Assembly (NCBI GenBank): GCA_023402075.1
Contig: JAEXCS010000041.1
Coordinates: 1 to 64,000, forward strand
DNA: 64,000 nucleotides
DNA from: Bacillota bacterium
GTDB lineage: Bacteria; Bacillota; Clostridia; Oscillospirales; Oscillospiraceae
Direction: 5' to 3'
The notes under the pieces were generated by a model. The model saw only the letters and a list, made by a program, of their open reading frames with translations, was not told where the DNA came from and did not search any database. This document shows, piece by piece, positions 15,500-23,536 of this stretch. Within the stretch, counting starts at the first letter, position 1. Each line of letters starts with the position of its first letter. Position numbers and translations under genes: made by a program.

Positions 15500-17518
15500 T
15501 CAGTCCTTCTTAAAATAATTCCCCACCCAGCCATCCGCGTTCAGCGGCAGACCGGGGGCCCATGGGATAGGCTGGGACATGATCTCCACAACCTTGTCCA
15601 GATCGGCCATTTCCTCCGGCACTTCCAGCACAACTTCGTCGTGGATGTCAAAGACAATGGGATACCCGGCGGCGTTCAGATGCTCCATAGCGTAGAACAG
15701 ACAGTCCCGCGCCACAGCCTGCGTAATGTTCTCCACCAGCTTGCCGCCGTAGGTTTCAACGGGTTTCCAGTTGGCCCCGTCCTGCCCCCAGTACATAATG
15801 CTGTCCTCGCCGAAGTGGTTCTTGCCAATGTGCGGGCCGGGATAGTATAGTTTGCGTCCGCAGGGCAGCAGGATTGTCATAAAGTCCAGCCCCGCGCCCC
15901 GGTAAATCTCCCGGGCTATGGTCACGCGGCCTATCGTGGTGGCCTGCCCGGAGGTGACTGCCCGAAACGCCGCGTCGTTGACGTCATACCAGAATTGCAC
16001 GGTGTGCGGGTTGGCGGTGCGCCAGCGCCGGACGATATCGGGCATATCCGCTTCAGGCAGGTCTTCTTCGGTCATGCCCAGCGTTTTACGCATATTGATG
16101 AGCGCACCCTTTCCCCCCTGGTACCCCAGCGCCAGCGTGGCAACCTTGCCCTTTTTGCGGAACGCATACTCGGGATTGCCCTTCTTGATGCGATCAAAGG
16201 GGACGCCGAACATCTGCGCGGCAGTGGTCTCGTAGATTTTGCCATGGGTGCGGAACACGTCCAGCACCCATTCTTCCCCGGACAACCACGCGATCACACG
16301 TGCCTCAATGGCGGAAAAGTCAGCGTCCACAAAGGTCATGCCCGGGGCCGCAATCAGCGATGTGCGAATGAGCGCGGAGAGCGCCTGCGGCACGTTGCCG
16401 TAAACGGCTTTTAGTCCGTCCAGATTGCAGGACTTCACCAGTTCCCGCGCTGCGGCCTCCGCCGGTACAGTGTCGTGGGGCAGGTTCTGAACCTGTACCA
16501 GCCGCCCCGCTTCCCGGCCTGTCCGATTGGCACCGTAAAATTGCAGCAGGCCCCGAATACGGCCATCCGCGCACACGCAGGTTTCAATCGCGTTGTATTT
16601 TTTGGTGGAGGTCTTGGAAAGCTCCTGCCGCAGCTCCAGCATCCGGGAAGCTTTGTCGCTGGGTACGCCCTGTGCAAGCAGATCCGTGACCGTATTTTTA
16701 CGGACGTCCGGCAGATCGTCTTCCAGTTCTTCATTCAGCCATTTCAAAAGCTGGTCCCGGCTGTTGGGATTGGCAAGGCCGGTCAGGTCTTTGGCCTCCT
16801 GCAACTGGGTTTCGTGGACAGCGGAGCCGATTTCAATGGCTCCGTCCACCAGCGGCAGATCCACCGCAACGCCGTGCAGATTGATGATCTGATCACGGAC
16901 CCACTGTTGCTGCACCTCGTCGGGGACCGGCACCGCAGACAGGCGGCGTTCTATCTCCTGTTCTGCCACAACGTCCCCGCCGTTGTAGGTTTTAAAAAGG
17001 TCCCACTTTGCCGGGTCGTGCTGCGGCAGGTTACGGGTACGACCGCCGTTGGTCTTGGATGGTTTACACGGGATGCAGAAATAGCGAATCAGCGCGCCGC
17101 CGGTGCGGAGCTTCTGTTTATCCTCCGGCAGGCCCATGGCTGCGCCGACGTTCTTCAGCGCGGCAGGATACCCGCAGTATAGCGCGTGAAGCTGCGTGTC
17201 CTGCCACTGCGGCAGCCAGACTTCCGGCGTCCAGTCCCGGCGCTGCTCCAGTCCAAAGTACCGGGAGAGGCAGTACCACTCAAACGCGGCGTTGAACGCG
17301 TGCTTGACGCACTGCGGGTCAAACAGCCAGCCTGCCACATTCTGCGGGATAAACGCCCCCGGCTGCGTCAAGTCCAATACCTGCACCGGCGCACCGTCGA
17401 GGCTGTATCCGAACAGCAGAATTTGAAAGTCCGGGCTTTGTGCATATTTATAAAGTCCGGCCTTTGTAATCGGCACGGAGCTGTATGTTTCTAAGTCAAT
17501 GTTCAAGTGGTGCTGCAT
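15500..17518 (-). CDS. Family A DNA polymerase with 3'-5' exonuclease domain
   Basis: A 672-residue replicative polymerase of the phage PolA type. The exonuclease DxE is seen as IDLETYS (D8, E10). Polymerase motif A is VDADFSAIEARV (D398, D400), motif B is RKKGKVATLALGYQG (about 454-468), and motif C is IHDEVV (D627, E628). Length fits phage members lacking the 5' nuclease domain. The frame opens MQHHLNIDLE, and AGGTAAATC precedes the start. It should copy phage DNA primed by the VapE-primase. Confidence 0.96.
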   Translation of the reverse strand: MQHHLNIDLETYSSVPITKAGLYKYAQSPDFQILLFGYSLDGAPVQVLDLTQPGAFIPQNVAGWLFDPQCVKHAFNAAFEWYCLSRYFGLEQRRDWTPEVWLPQWQDTQLHALYCGYPAALKNVGAAMGLPEDKQKLRTGGALIRYFCIPCKPSKTNGGRTRNLPQHDPAKWDLFKTYNGGDVVAEQEIERRLSAVPVPDEVQQQWVRDQIINLHGVAVDLPLVDGAIEIGSAVHETQLQEAKDLTGLANPNSRDQLLKWLNEELEDDLPDVRKNTVTDLLAQGVPSDKASRMLELRQELSKTSTKKYNAIETCVCADGRIRGLLQFYGANRTGREAGRLVQVQNLPHDTVPAEAAARELVKSCNLDGLKAVYGNVPQALSALIRTSLIAAPGMTFVDADFSAIEARVIAWLSGEEWVLDVFRTHGKIYETTAAQMFGVPFDRIKKGNPEYAFRKKGKVATLALGYQGGKGALINMRKTLGMTEEDLPEADMPDIVRRWRTANPHTVQFWYDVNDAAFRAVTSGQATTIGRVTIAREIYRGAGLDFMTILLPCGRKLYYPGPHIGKNHFGEDSIMYWGQDGANWKPVETYGGKLVENITQAVARDCLFYAMEHLNAAGYPIVFDIHDEVVLEVPEEMADLDKVVEIMSQPIPWAPGLPLNADGWVGNYFKKD

Positions 17519-17537
17519 GATTTACCTCCCGGATTGG

Positions 17538-17563
17538 AAGGGCCCCTTCGGGGGCCCTTTTTT
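17538..17563 (+). terminator. Antisense-facing terminator hairpin with TTCG loop
   Basis: AAGGGCCCC, TTCG loop, GGGGCCCTT, then TTTTTT overlapping on the plus strand. Both flanking genes run leftward, so the T tract terminates rightward antisense transcription. For leftward mRNA it forms a stable hairpin without a U run between the DUF2815 stop and the polymerase start. Confidence 0.7.
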
Positions 17564-17565
17564 GA

Positions 17566-18369
17566 TTACATGCCCATGACCGGCATACCGTTGGGAACGG
17601 GCTGCCCGGTAATCGGGTCAACGCCCCATCCAGCGGGCATACCCGGCACGGCGGAGGGCTGGGGCGTATACGCCGCTGCCGTCTGCTGGGGGTACGCTGC
17701 GGGGGACTGCTGAGGATAGGCGGGTGCGGCAACAGGCGGAGTATACGCAGGCATGGCAGCGGCAGCGGCAGGCTGGGGGGCATACACAGGGGCTGCGTAG
17801 CCCGGTGTCGCGGCGGGCATATCGGCAGTTGCGCCGAACGCCTCTGCGGCAGAAACGGAGTTCCCCAAAGGTTCACCGTCACGGGTCTTCTGGAATCCAT
17901 TCAGGCCGCAGCCGATCCCCTTCTTGCCGCCGTTGTTGTACGGAAAAAAGCTGATATTGACATTACCGAACACGCCGGAATAAATCTCGCTCTGCTGGAG
18001 AATGGGCTGCACATTGCCGTCCACGACAAAAGGCGGGCGATCGGGCTTGCAGGACGCGGTGAATACCCAGCAGCCTTTGCATTCAGGCCCGAACTGCTCC
18101 CCATCGCTGGGCCGGGGGCCGTCTCCGTCGTGAACACAGATCGCCAGCATGGCCGGTTTCTTTCCATCCCACTTGGAGCTGATGCCGGTGCTGATAGCGG
18201 CATTGATGGCCGTGTCAATCGCGGCCTTGGCGGCAAGGTTGGTCTTGGGTACCAGAACGGTGGTGGAATACTTCGGGTCCCCCTGCGGGTTGTTGAAGGG
18301 GGGCTTGGGCTGGAACAGGTTGCAGTAGGACAGGCGGGCCTCGCCGATGGTCAAAGTGTTTGCGTTCAT
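17566..18369 (-). CDS. DUF2815 family ssDNA-binding protein
   Basis: A 267-residue protein whose first 165 residues match DUF2815 (EARLSYCNLFQPKPP...YSTTVLVPK...GCWVFTASCKPDRPP...SGVFGNVNISFFPYN). DUF2815 proteins have an OB-like ssDNA-binding role in phage replication. The remaining 100 residues are a Pro/Ala/Gln/Tyr-rich linker ending in GQPVPNGMPVMGM, analogous to the flexible tail of SSB proteins that recruits partners. It sits between DUF2800 and the polymerase, as in related prophages. Confidence 0.88.
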   Translation of the reverse strand: MNANTLTIGEARLSYCNLFQPKPPFNNPQGDPKYSTTVLVPKTNLAAKAAIDTAINAAISTGISSKWDGKKPAMLAICVHDGDGPRPSDGEQFGPECKGCWVFTASCKPDRPPFVVDGNVQPILQQSEIYSGVFGNVNISFFPYNNGGKKGIGCGLNGFQKTRDGEPLGNSVSAAEAFGATADMPAATPGYAAPVYAPQPAAAAAMPAYTPPVAAPAYPQQSPAAYPQQTAAAYTPQPSAVPGMPAGWGVDPITGQPVPNGMPVMGM

Positions 18370-18383
18370 AAATGTACTTCCTT

Positions 18384-19568
18384 TCAGTTAATGGGGTTAA
18401 ATGCCTGTGCGGCAGCATTGAAAACAGGGCGCTTATCAGATTCAGGAACCAGAGTAGGCTTGCCGGGACTCACAGTCACGTGTCCGGCGGCAGCTTCGGT
18501 AAAGGTCTTCTTTCCCAGTGTCTTTTCCAAAGCCGCTACGGTCACGGGCTTGCGCTCCCACAGAATGGCTTCTGCCACGCCGCGCTGCTGGAGGTCTGCA
18601 AAGGCGGCGACCAGATCGTCCCATGCGCGGCTGCTGCGGCCTTCCACAGCTTTAAATCCGGGGATTGCTTTGCCCTCCAGACACGATTGCAGCGCGTAGT
18701 CTTGCAGGTCTTTGTACCATGAAACAAGCCCCTCGGCGCGTTGCAGCGCCTGTCCAACTTCGGTATCGGAGAGCAGCGGCGGGAGCTTCTTGCCGAACGC
18801 TTCCACCGCCAGAACCGTGTTCGCCCGTTCCCGGCACTGGTTTTTGATAGGGCAGAACCGGCACCAGTCTCCGGGGCAAGGTTCTCCGGGGTCTTCGCTA
18901 TCCGCCTGCACGGCGGCGGGAGTCAAAACGTCGTAGCCCCAGCCCTCCAATTCCGCGCGGCTGATTTCCCAATCGGACACGCTGTGCAGCGCGGGCTGGA
19001 CGATGGTCATTCTGATTGTCTGGATGGAGTCGCCGTAGACCAGCGCATACATAGCCAACGCGCCCAGCGCGTAAAGCATCATCTGGGGGTTTTCCTCCGC
19101 GTCCACCGGCACACCGGCGCCATTTTTGTAGTCCGTAATCCACAAGACCCCTTCGGCGATCTGGATGCAGTCGGCGGTTCCTGTTGCCGGAGTTCCGTCC
19201 TCTTTGAGTTCCTGTGTGAAGAGGCCCACCGGCACAGAGGTTTCCAGCGCGAGAAACGGCGGGGAATGGAACGCCATGGCGTGCTGCTCCAGCATCTCGA
19301 CATACAGATCGGTGTACCCGTCCATTTCGGCGGCGTAGTGTTCATCCTCTTGCAGTTTTTTTAACTGCGCGTTAAACGTGCGCTTGTTAAGCACCATAAA
19401 CCGCTTGCGGGCTTTCAGTTCTGCGATAGAGTGCGCCAGTCTGCCCGCCTCCGCATAGGGGCTGGTGGTCGTGGTGATGCCCTCGCTCAGTTTGATAGAA
19501 GCAGGGCAGTGAATCCAGCGGTGCGCAGAGGACGGGGACTTTCGGGCATGATATTCAGGCGTCGGCAT
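18384..19568 (-). CDS. DUF2800 Cas4-like exonuclease
   Basis: A 394-residue protein of the DUF2800 / PD-(D/E)XK family. N-terminal SAHRWIHCPASIKLSE carries the first Cys. The catalytic core is GTADCI followed by ITDYKNG (D...DYK). A Cys cluster CPGDWCRFCPIKNQC near residue 240 is the Fe-S binding pattern of Cas4 and AddB type nucleases. The start overlaps the previous stop as TGATG. With the DUF2815 protein it likely forms a phage recombination pair (exonuclease plus ssDNA-binding protein). Confidence 0.9.
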   Translation of the reverse strand: MPTPEYHARKSPSSAHRWIHCPASIKLSEGITTTTSPYAEAGRLAHSIAELKARKRFMVLNKRTFNAQLKKLQEDEHYAAEMDGYTDLYVEMLEQHAMAFHSPPFLALETSVPVGLFTQELKEDGTPATGTADCIQIAEGVLWITDYKNGAGVPVDAEENPQMMLYALGALAMYALVYGDSIQTIRMTIVQPALHSVSDWEISRAELEGWGYDVLTPAAVQADSEDPGEPCPGDWCRFCPIKNQCRERANTVLAVEAFGKKLPPLLSDTEVGQALQRAEGLVSWYKDLQDYALQSCLEGKAIPGFKAVEGRSSRAWDDLVAAFADLQQRGVAEAILWERKPVTVAALEKTLGKKTFTEAAAGHVTVSPGKPTLVPESDKRPVFNAAAQAFNPIN

Positions 19569-20119
19569 CAGAGCTGCGCCCCCAATCCACGAAGCGCCAT
19601 GGCAAAGGCTCCGTATTGTGTCTCCGGGAGCATGTTGATCGCCTGAATGCCGAACTGCTGCAACAGTCCGAGGAGCTGCGGCATTTTGCCAGCCTGCGCC
19701 AACTCTGCACCGGCCTTTGCAATCTGGTCTATAGTGTACGTGGGCGCGGCAGTAGGCGCTACCGGCGCGGGCGGAGTCATTGCCGGGATCGCCGGAGTGA
19801 AGCTAGGGACGGTAGGTACAGCGGTCTGCGGCTGGACACCAGTCATGTAGGCGGGGTTGGGGGCAGAAGGTGAAGCCGCAGGGGTAGGGTTTGCCACAGG
19901 CGCGGACACCGGGGGCTGCTGGATAGGGGGCATAACTGCCGCAGGGGCGGTCACCTGTACGGGAGCGGCGGCAGGCTCAGGCCAATGCAGCTTGACTTCC
20001 GCGCCGGACTGCGATGCCGATTTGAGGAAGTCCACGGACTCACAGAAGCGCGTCAGCACCTCAATGTTTTCATTGCTCAGGGACAGGCCAAGGGTCAATT
20101 CCGATTTAATAGCAGCCAT
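19568..20119 (-). CDS. Two-domain phage protein with Pro/Ala-rich linker, function unknown
   Basis: A 183-residue protein with a short helical N-terminal domain (about 1-45), a linker of some 80 residues made almost wholly of Pro, Ala, Val, Thr and Gln, and a helical C-terminal domain (YTIDQIAKAGAELAQAGKMPQLLGLL). The linker resembles the one at the C-terminus of the DUF2815 protein two genes away, which hints that both act in one complex. AAGGAG precedes the ATG. No known family recognised. Confidence 0.75.
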   Translation of the reverse strand: MAAIKSELTLGLSLSNENIEVLTRFCESVDFLKSASQSGAEVKLHWPEPAAAPVQVTAPAAVMPPIQQPPVSAPVANPTPAASPSAPNPAYMTGVQPQTAVPTVPSFTPAIPAMTPPAPVAPTAAPTYTIDQIAKAGAELAQAGKMPQLLGLLQQFGIQAINMLPETQYGAFAMALRGLGAQL

Positions 20120-20480
20120 GTTTTTTCTCCTTCATTACGTAATTGTAGATGGTCTGGTATGTGAACTGCCGCGCGGTCAGTCTACCGGGCAGCAGGATAC
20201 TATGGTTGCGGATCGCGTTGTCCGCCACGATTTCTATAAGATTCATGGAAAGGCCGATGTCATAGGCGTGCAGCACTTTCGTCTGCGCCGCATCAATCTT
20301 TTTGGAGTTACTAACCTGAAATCGCTGTACGCTGCTTTTTGTAATCCGCTTCTGGGGGTCTTTGACCAGCTTGTTTTCTCTCGTCAGCCTGTCCACCCAG
20401 TACGTTGACACGCCCAGCGCGGTAGCAGCCTCCCCACGGGTAAGTGAATCGGGCGCGTCGCGGCATTTTTCCGTCTTCAT
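20106..20480 (-). CDS. Helix-turn-helix phage protein
   Basis: A 124-residue protein. Residues 10-45 (SLTRGEAATALGVSTYWVDRLTRENKL) form a MerR/excisionase-like HTH. The C-terminal part is helical. ATG 20480 follows the zinc-ribbon stop by 11 bases; AGAAAGTGAG just upstream may serve as ribosome site. An upstream ATG at 20588 is in frame but lies inside the previous gene. Probably a regulator or replication accessory protein of the early operon. Confidence 0.7.
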   Translation of the reverse strand: MKTEKCRDAPDSLTRGEAATALGVSTYWVDRLTRENKLVKDPQKRITKSSVQRFQVSNSKKIDAAQTKVLHAYDIGLSMNLIEIVADNAIRNHSILLPGRLTARQFTYQTIYNYVMKEKKHGCY

Positions 20481-20491
20481 CTTGACAAATC

Positions 20492-20668
20492 TCACTTTCT
20501 GCCCGATAATGTGGGCGTGTATCTTTTTTCTCTGCCGCTTGTGGGACTGCCATCCCGCAGGCGGCGCGTTTTTGCGCATTTTGGGCAAAGATAGGACCGG
20601 TTGTCTCTCAGCCGGGATGCATTCCAGCGCTTATAGCAGCGGGTGCATATGAGGTAATGGGAGGTCAT
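20492..20668 (-). CDS. Small zinc-ribbon protein
   Basis: A 58-residue protein with CTRC (8-11) and CPKC (about 28-31) and a basic Arg/Lys-rich tail, a typical nucleic-acid-binding zinc ribbon. ATG 20668 overlaps the stop of the 3D-domain gene as ATGA. Function unknown. Confidence 0.75.
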   Translation of the reverse strand: MTSHYLICTRCYKRWNASRLRDNRSYLCPKCAKTRRLRDGSPTSGREKRYTPTLSGRK

Positions 20669-21180
20669 GGCCCCACCCACCACACCGTCAAACTCTGCTG
20701 CCCGCACTGGATGGCGTAGTCATAGTCCGGCGTGTAAATATCAATGTGATTCCCCTTCACGCCGGTGTCCGTCGCCCAAAGCTGCTCCACCGTGCCGTCT
20801 GCGTACTGCACGAAAACATCCGCGTATAACGGGATTACATTCTTGTCCACAGCGCAGGTCAGATGCTCCACCACAGGCAGCCCGGAATATGTAATGCCAT
20901 CGTCTTTGCCGCATTCCTCAACGCTGGCCGTGTACCAAGTCACCGTGCAGTCCTTGATTACGTTGGCGCTCTCCAGCAAAGCTGCTTCTATCTTCTCGTT
21001 CTCGTAGTCCTCCGGGATATCCGGCGCTTCCCAGCACTGCGCGGGGCCTACGGGCACGGCAAGTGCATCTGTGATAACGGCGGGTTCGGCTGATTTTGCT
21101 GTGGTCGTCAGTGCCGCCAGCACTACAAGAATCGAAAGAGCGGTAAGGGCGAGGCGTAGGGCTGATTGCTTACGATTCAT
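20665..21180 (-). CDS. Exported 3D-domain protein (putative murein hydrolase)
   Basis: A 171-residue protein starting at ATG 21180 inside the end of the previous gene, with GTGAAGCGG upstream. Residues 1-30 are a signal peptide (MNRKQSALRLALTALS then a hydrophobic core and AKSAEP). The C-terminal 80 residues carry the 3D pattern: TWYTASVEECG, a DV-FVQYADG strand and ATDTGVKGNHIDIY with the conserved Asp residues. 3D domains belong to double-psi barrel lytic transglycosylases. Placement inside the early replication operon, not a lysis cassette, is unusual. Confidence 0.82.
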   Translation of the reverse strand: MNRKQSALRLALTALSILVVLAALTTTAKSAEPAVITDALAVPVGPAQCWEAPDIPEDYENEKIEAALLESANVIKDCTVTWYTASVEECGKDDGITYSGLPVVEHLTCAVDKNVIPLYADVFVQYADGTVEQLWATDTGVKGNHIDIYTPDYDYAIQCGQQSLTVWWVGP

Positions 21181-21865
21181 CCGCTTCACCCTTATAGCCG
21201 TCGAGTACGAGGTAGTTTTCTTCGACGTTAACGCAGACGCTAGATTTTTCGCCATTCACTTCGAGCCGCACATCGCATTCGTTGCGTGATTGAGGGGCCT
21301 TGTGCACTTTGTAAATTTTTCCGGGTTTTACTCCAAACTCGTGTTCCTGCCAATCGTAAGCGTGTTTGACGTACACCCACTCCCCGACCTTTGCGGGGCG
21401 CTGGACGAGGGGCCAAAAATGTGGAGCACGAGATTTATTTCTTTCTTTCCATTGCTCAAAGGTGTCTGAGCCGGAGATATAGCCCAGCTTAATGTTTCCA
21501 AAAACAATGCCGCCCACTTCCGGGTCAAACACTCCGGTATCGCCGCGTTTAATGGAACTCCCATAATCTTTTACGCAGTACAGTTCCACCGGCTCGGCGG
21601 GCGGGATTGCCTTAATCGGCTCGGCCTGCTCCATGACCATCAGCGCCTTGACCGTCTTCGCGCTCAGCAGATACGCCGTCAGATAGGCGCAGTAGCCGTC
21701 GCGCAAGGTCTTATCGCCATCAACGATGATCTGGCGATCAAAGCGTCCGTTCTTACGGTAGAAGTCCATGCACTTTTTCAGCTTTTCAAGGCGGGGCATG
21801 GAAAACTCTTCGGGAATCTTGATTTCCCCGATGGGTAAAATGGGATTTGAAAATTTGAGATTCAC
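21170..21865 (-). CDS. Phage protein with ParB-like N-terminus, function unknown
   Basis: A 231-residue protein starting at GTG 21865, nine bases after AAAGGAGG. The first 70 residues (LPIGEIKIPEEFSMPRLEKL...FDRQIIVDGDKTLRDGYCAY) resemble the ParB/Srx nucleotide-binding fold used by many phage ParB-like proteins. The middle has VGEWVYVKHAYDW and the end is beta-rich. The ParB link is weak and based on motif feel. No catalytic residue pattern confirmed. Confidence 0.6.
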   Translation of the reverse strand: MNLKFSNPILPIGEIKIPEEFSMPRLEKLKKCMDFYRKNGRFDRQIIVDGDKTLRDGYCAYLTAYLLSAKTVKALMVMEQAEPIKAIPPAEPVELYCVKDYGSSIKRGDTGVFDPEVGGIVFGNIKLGYISGSDTFEQWKERNKSRAPHFWPLVQRPAKVGEWVYVKHAYDWQEHEFGVKPGKIYKVHKAPQSRNECDVRLEVNGEKSSVCVNVEENYLVLDGYKGEADES

Positions 21866-21885
21866 GGGATGATTCCTCCTTTATG

Positions 21886-22038
21886 TTAAAAGTCAATTCT
21901 GCGGGGCTGGCTGCGCTTCCAACGGAGATACTTGATAAAGTGGATGGGGTGCGGCTTGCGCTCCAGCCATGCGAAGTATTCCCGCTCACGCTGCGTTCCC
22001 TGCAAACTCCGCAGCCGGTGGCACTGTTTCTGGCTCAT
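21886..22038 (-). CDS. 50-residue basic phage protein
   Basis: ATG 22038 is preceded by a near-perfect AAAGGAGG, and the frame runs 50 codons to TAA at 21886. The product is strongly basic (MSQKQCHRLRSLQGTQRERE... ending in KRSQPRRIDF) and aromatic. It fits exactly between its neighbours. It is short enough to be missed by most gene finders. Function unknown, possibly nucleic-acid binding. Confidence 0.7.
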   Translation of the reverse strand: MSQKQCHRLRSLQGTQREREYFAWLERKPHPIHFIKYLRWKRSQPRRIDF

Positions 22039-22132
22039 GACGGCCTCCTTTCTATCAAATCTATAATCTTAAAAAATCCACTGGTGCAGGCGCACACGCC
22101 GACGAGAGTAAAAAAGCACACCATACAGCCCC

Positions 22133-22309
22133 TCAAATTCTGTGAGCGGTGAAGCAAGATAGCCCGCACCAAAAATCAGCTGCTTTAATTCCGAAGATTT
22201 TGCACGCCTCCCGCTTTGCCTGCGTTGCATTCTCGGCCTGCACGGTAATCGTCCCACGGCTCCAATGGCTCACCGCATAGGTGTGGATTCGATCTGATTT
22301 CTGGCTCAT
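22133..22309 (-). CDS. Small phage protein, function unknown
   Basis: A 58-residue protein starting at ATG 22309, overlapping the previous stop as TAATG. It reads as two strands (IHTYAVSHWSRGTITVQA) and a helix (ENATQAKREACKIFG). AGGAG lies just upstream. No family recognised; size and context suggest an early regulatory or host-takeover peptide. Confidence 0.65.
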   Translation of the reverse strand: MSQKSDRIHTYAVSHWSRGTITVQAENATQAKREACKIFGIKAADFWCGLSCFTAHRI

Positions 22310-22512
22310 TACTTCTCCTTCCTCGCCATGCACCGGGCCAATGTAGCAACGCTTATGTAGCCGTTGAAAAATGGGAACATCTTGCCTACCGTCGCATAGC
22401 TTTTGATTCCGGTAAATTCCATCGTCTCCTTGATGTTCAACATCTGGCGACCTTTTGAATACTCAAGCACTTGTTCCAAATTGTCCCGGTAAAATTCTGA
22501 TTCCCTACTCAT
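22309..22512 (-). CDS. Small HTH-like protein, possible excisionase
   Basis: A 67-residue protein starting at ATG 22512, nine bases after AAAGGAGG. Residues 25-60 (LNIKETMEFTGIKSYATVGKMFPF...ISVATLARCMA) resemble the winged-helix of excisionase or MerR-type proteins. It overlaps the gene before it as ATGA. Directional control of integration is a plausible role because it heads the early operon, but it is not adjacent to the integrase. Confidence 0.65.
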   Translation of the reverse strand: MSRESEFYRDNLEQVLEYSKGRQMLNIKETMEFTGIKSYATVGKMFPFFNGYISVATLARCMARKEK

Positions 22513-22703
22513 GAGGGCCTGTCCTCCTTTCGTTCCGCCGTAATCGGAAACCATTGCAGATGCTTGCAGGGGCGGCTGCAATGACGGCGGAACAGGCATC
22601 GCTTTCGCCGAATGTATGGGTAGTTCATGCCCCGCTGGTGGAAGTCGCACCAAGCGACTGCATCAGGCGGGGACCACCCGGGCTTGTACTGTTTCTTTTT
22701 CAC
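22509..22703 (-). CDS. Cys-rich basic early protein
   Basis: First gene of the early operon, 64 residues, starting at GTG 22703 with GGAGGTAAATTT upstream. Cys residues (WCDFH, RCLFRRHCSRPC) and His may form a zinc site; the chain is strongly basic. Function unknown. Confidence 0.65.
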   Translation of the reverse strand: MKKKQYKPGWSPPDAVAWCDFHQRGMNYPYIRRKRCLFRRHCSRPCKHLQWFPITAERKEDRPS

Positions 22704-22727
22704 AAATTTACCTCCGAAGAATTGGCA

Positions 22728-22756
22728 TTGAACATTTATGGGAAATGGTGTAGAAT
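22728..22756 (+). promoter_or_regulatory. Promoter of the Gly-tetrad secreted protein gene
   Basis: TTGAAC (22728-22733), 17-base spacer, TAGAAT (22751-22756). It drives the rightward cargo gene and faces away from the early operon. Confidence 0.7.
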
Positions 22757-22783
22757 TATGGTAAATTTTGGGGAGGTGTTGGT

Positions 22784-23344
22784 TTGCAATTTACGCGAAA
22801 GAGAATTCTCAGTGGTATTATTGCGGCGCTCGTATTGGCGGGAGCTTCCAGCGTGTCTTACCAAGCAGGGGCAGATGCCGGACACGACACTGCATACACG
22901 GAAGGGTATCAATCGGGTGAATCCGTTGGACGAGATTCTGGATACCAAGAGGGCCTAGCAGTTAGTTACGACACGGGATACGCCGAAGGCAAAAACGCTG
23001 GTTACGACGAAGGAATGGACACCGGCCACTCCGCAGGGTATGACGAAGGTCTTTCTGCGGGTAAAGATTCCGGGTATAAGTCTGGCTATGCCGCAGGAGT
23101 GACCGACGGAAAAGCATCTGTCAAAAGCAGTACCACCACTACCGCCAGTAATACCGCATCTACGAGCAAAACGGCCCAGACCACGGAAGATACTAAAACC
23201 GTAACCGTGTATGTGACCAAAACTGGCGAGAAATATCACCGTGACGGTTGCCAGTATCTTCGGAAAAGTCAAATAGCTGTCTCGTTATCCAGCGCTAAGT
23301 CTCAGGGGTATACCCCGTGCTCGAAGTGCAACCCACCGAGATAA
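22784..23344 (+). CDS. Exported Gly-tetrad repeat protein with C-terminal Cys domain
   Basis: A 186-residue protein starting at TTG 22784 behind GGGGAGGTG. Residues 1-30 form a signal peptide or anchor. Residues about 29-112 are some 21 four-residue units of form xGYx or xGxx (for example SGYQ, EGLA, TGYA, EGKN, AGYD). A Ser/Thr-rich linker follows. The last 45 residues (VYVTKTGEKYHRDGCQYL...GYTPCSKCNPP) match a small Cys/His domain often appended to secreted nucleases. It has its own promoter and opposite orientation to the early operon, like a lysogenic-conversion gene. Confidence 0.8.
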   Translation: MQFTRKRILSGIIAALVLAGASSVSYQAGADAGHDTAYTEGYQSGESVGRDSGYQEGLAVSYDTGYAEGKNAGYDEGMDTGHSAGYDEGLSAGKDSGYKSGYAAGVTDGKASVKSSTTTTASNTASTSKTAQTTEDTKTVTVYVTKTGEKYHRDGCQYLRKSQIAVSLSSAKSQGYTPCSKCNPPR

Positions 23345-23356
23345 CAGCTTTGCTTT

Positions 23357-23518
23357 TCAGGCGCCCCGTTTGTCTTCGGATTTAAGCCCCAGTGTTATCA
23401 GGTATCTGATGATCTGAGAATAGGTTCGGCCCTTGAATCGCTCGGACTCTTTTAACGCCTCTACGGCGGCATCCAGCTCATCGGGAAGCGAGATTGTGAT
23501 ACGTCGCATGTCTGTCAT
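23357..23518 (-). CDS. Ribbon-helix-helix regulator, Cro analogue
   Basis: A 53-residue RHH protein: strand RRITISLPDEL, helices around DAAVEALKESERF and TYSQIIRYLITLG. ATG 23518 has AAAGGAGAAA upstream; a frame start at 23551 overlaps operator A. It diverges from the S24 repressor across an operator array, the position of Cro in lambda-like switches. Its promoter carries two of the operators, so autoregulation is likely. Confidence 0.85.
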   Translation of the reverse strand: MTDMRRITISLPDELDAAVEALKESERFKGRTYSQIIRYLITLGLKSEDKRGA

Positions 23519-23536
23519 TGGAATTTCTCCTTTCAA

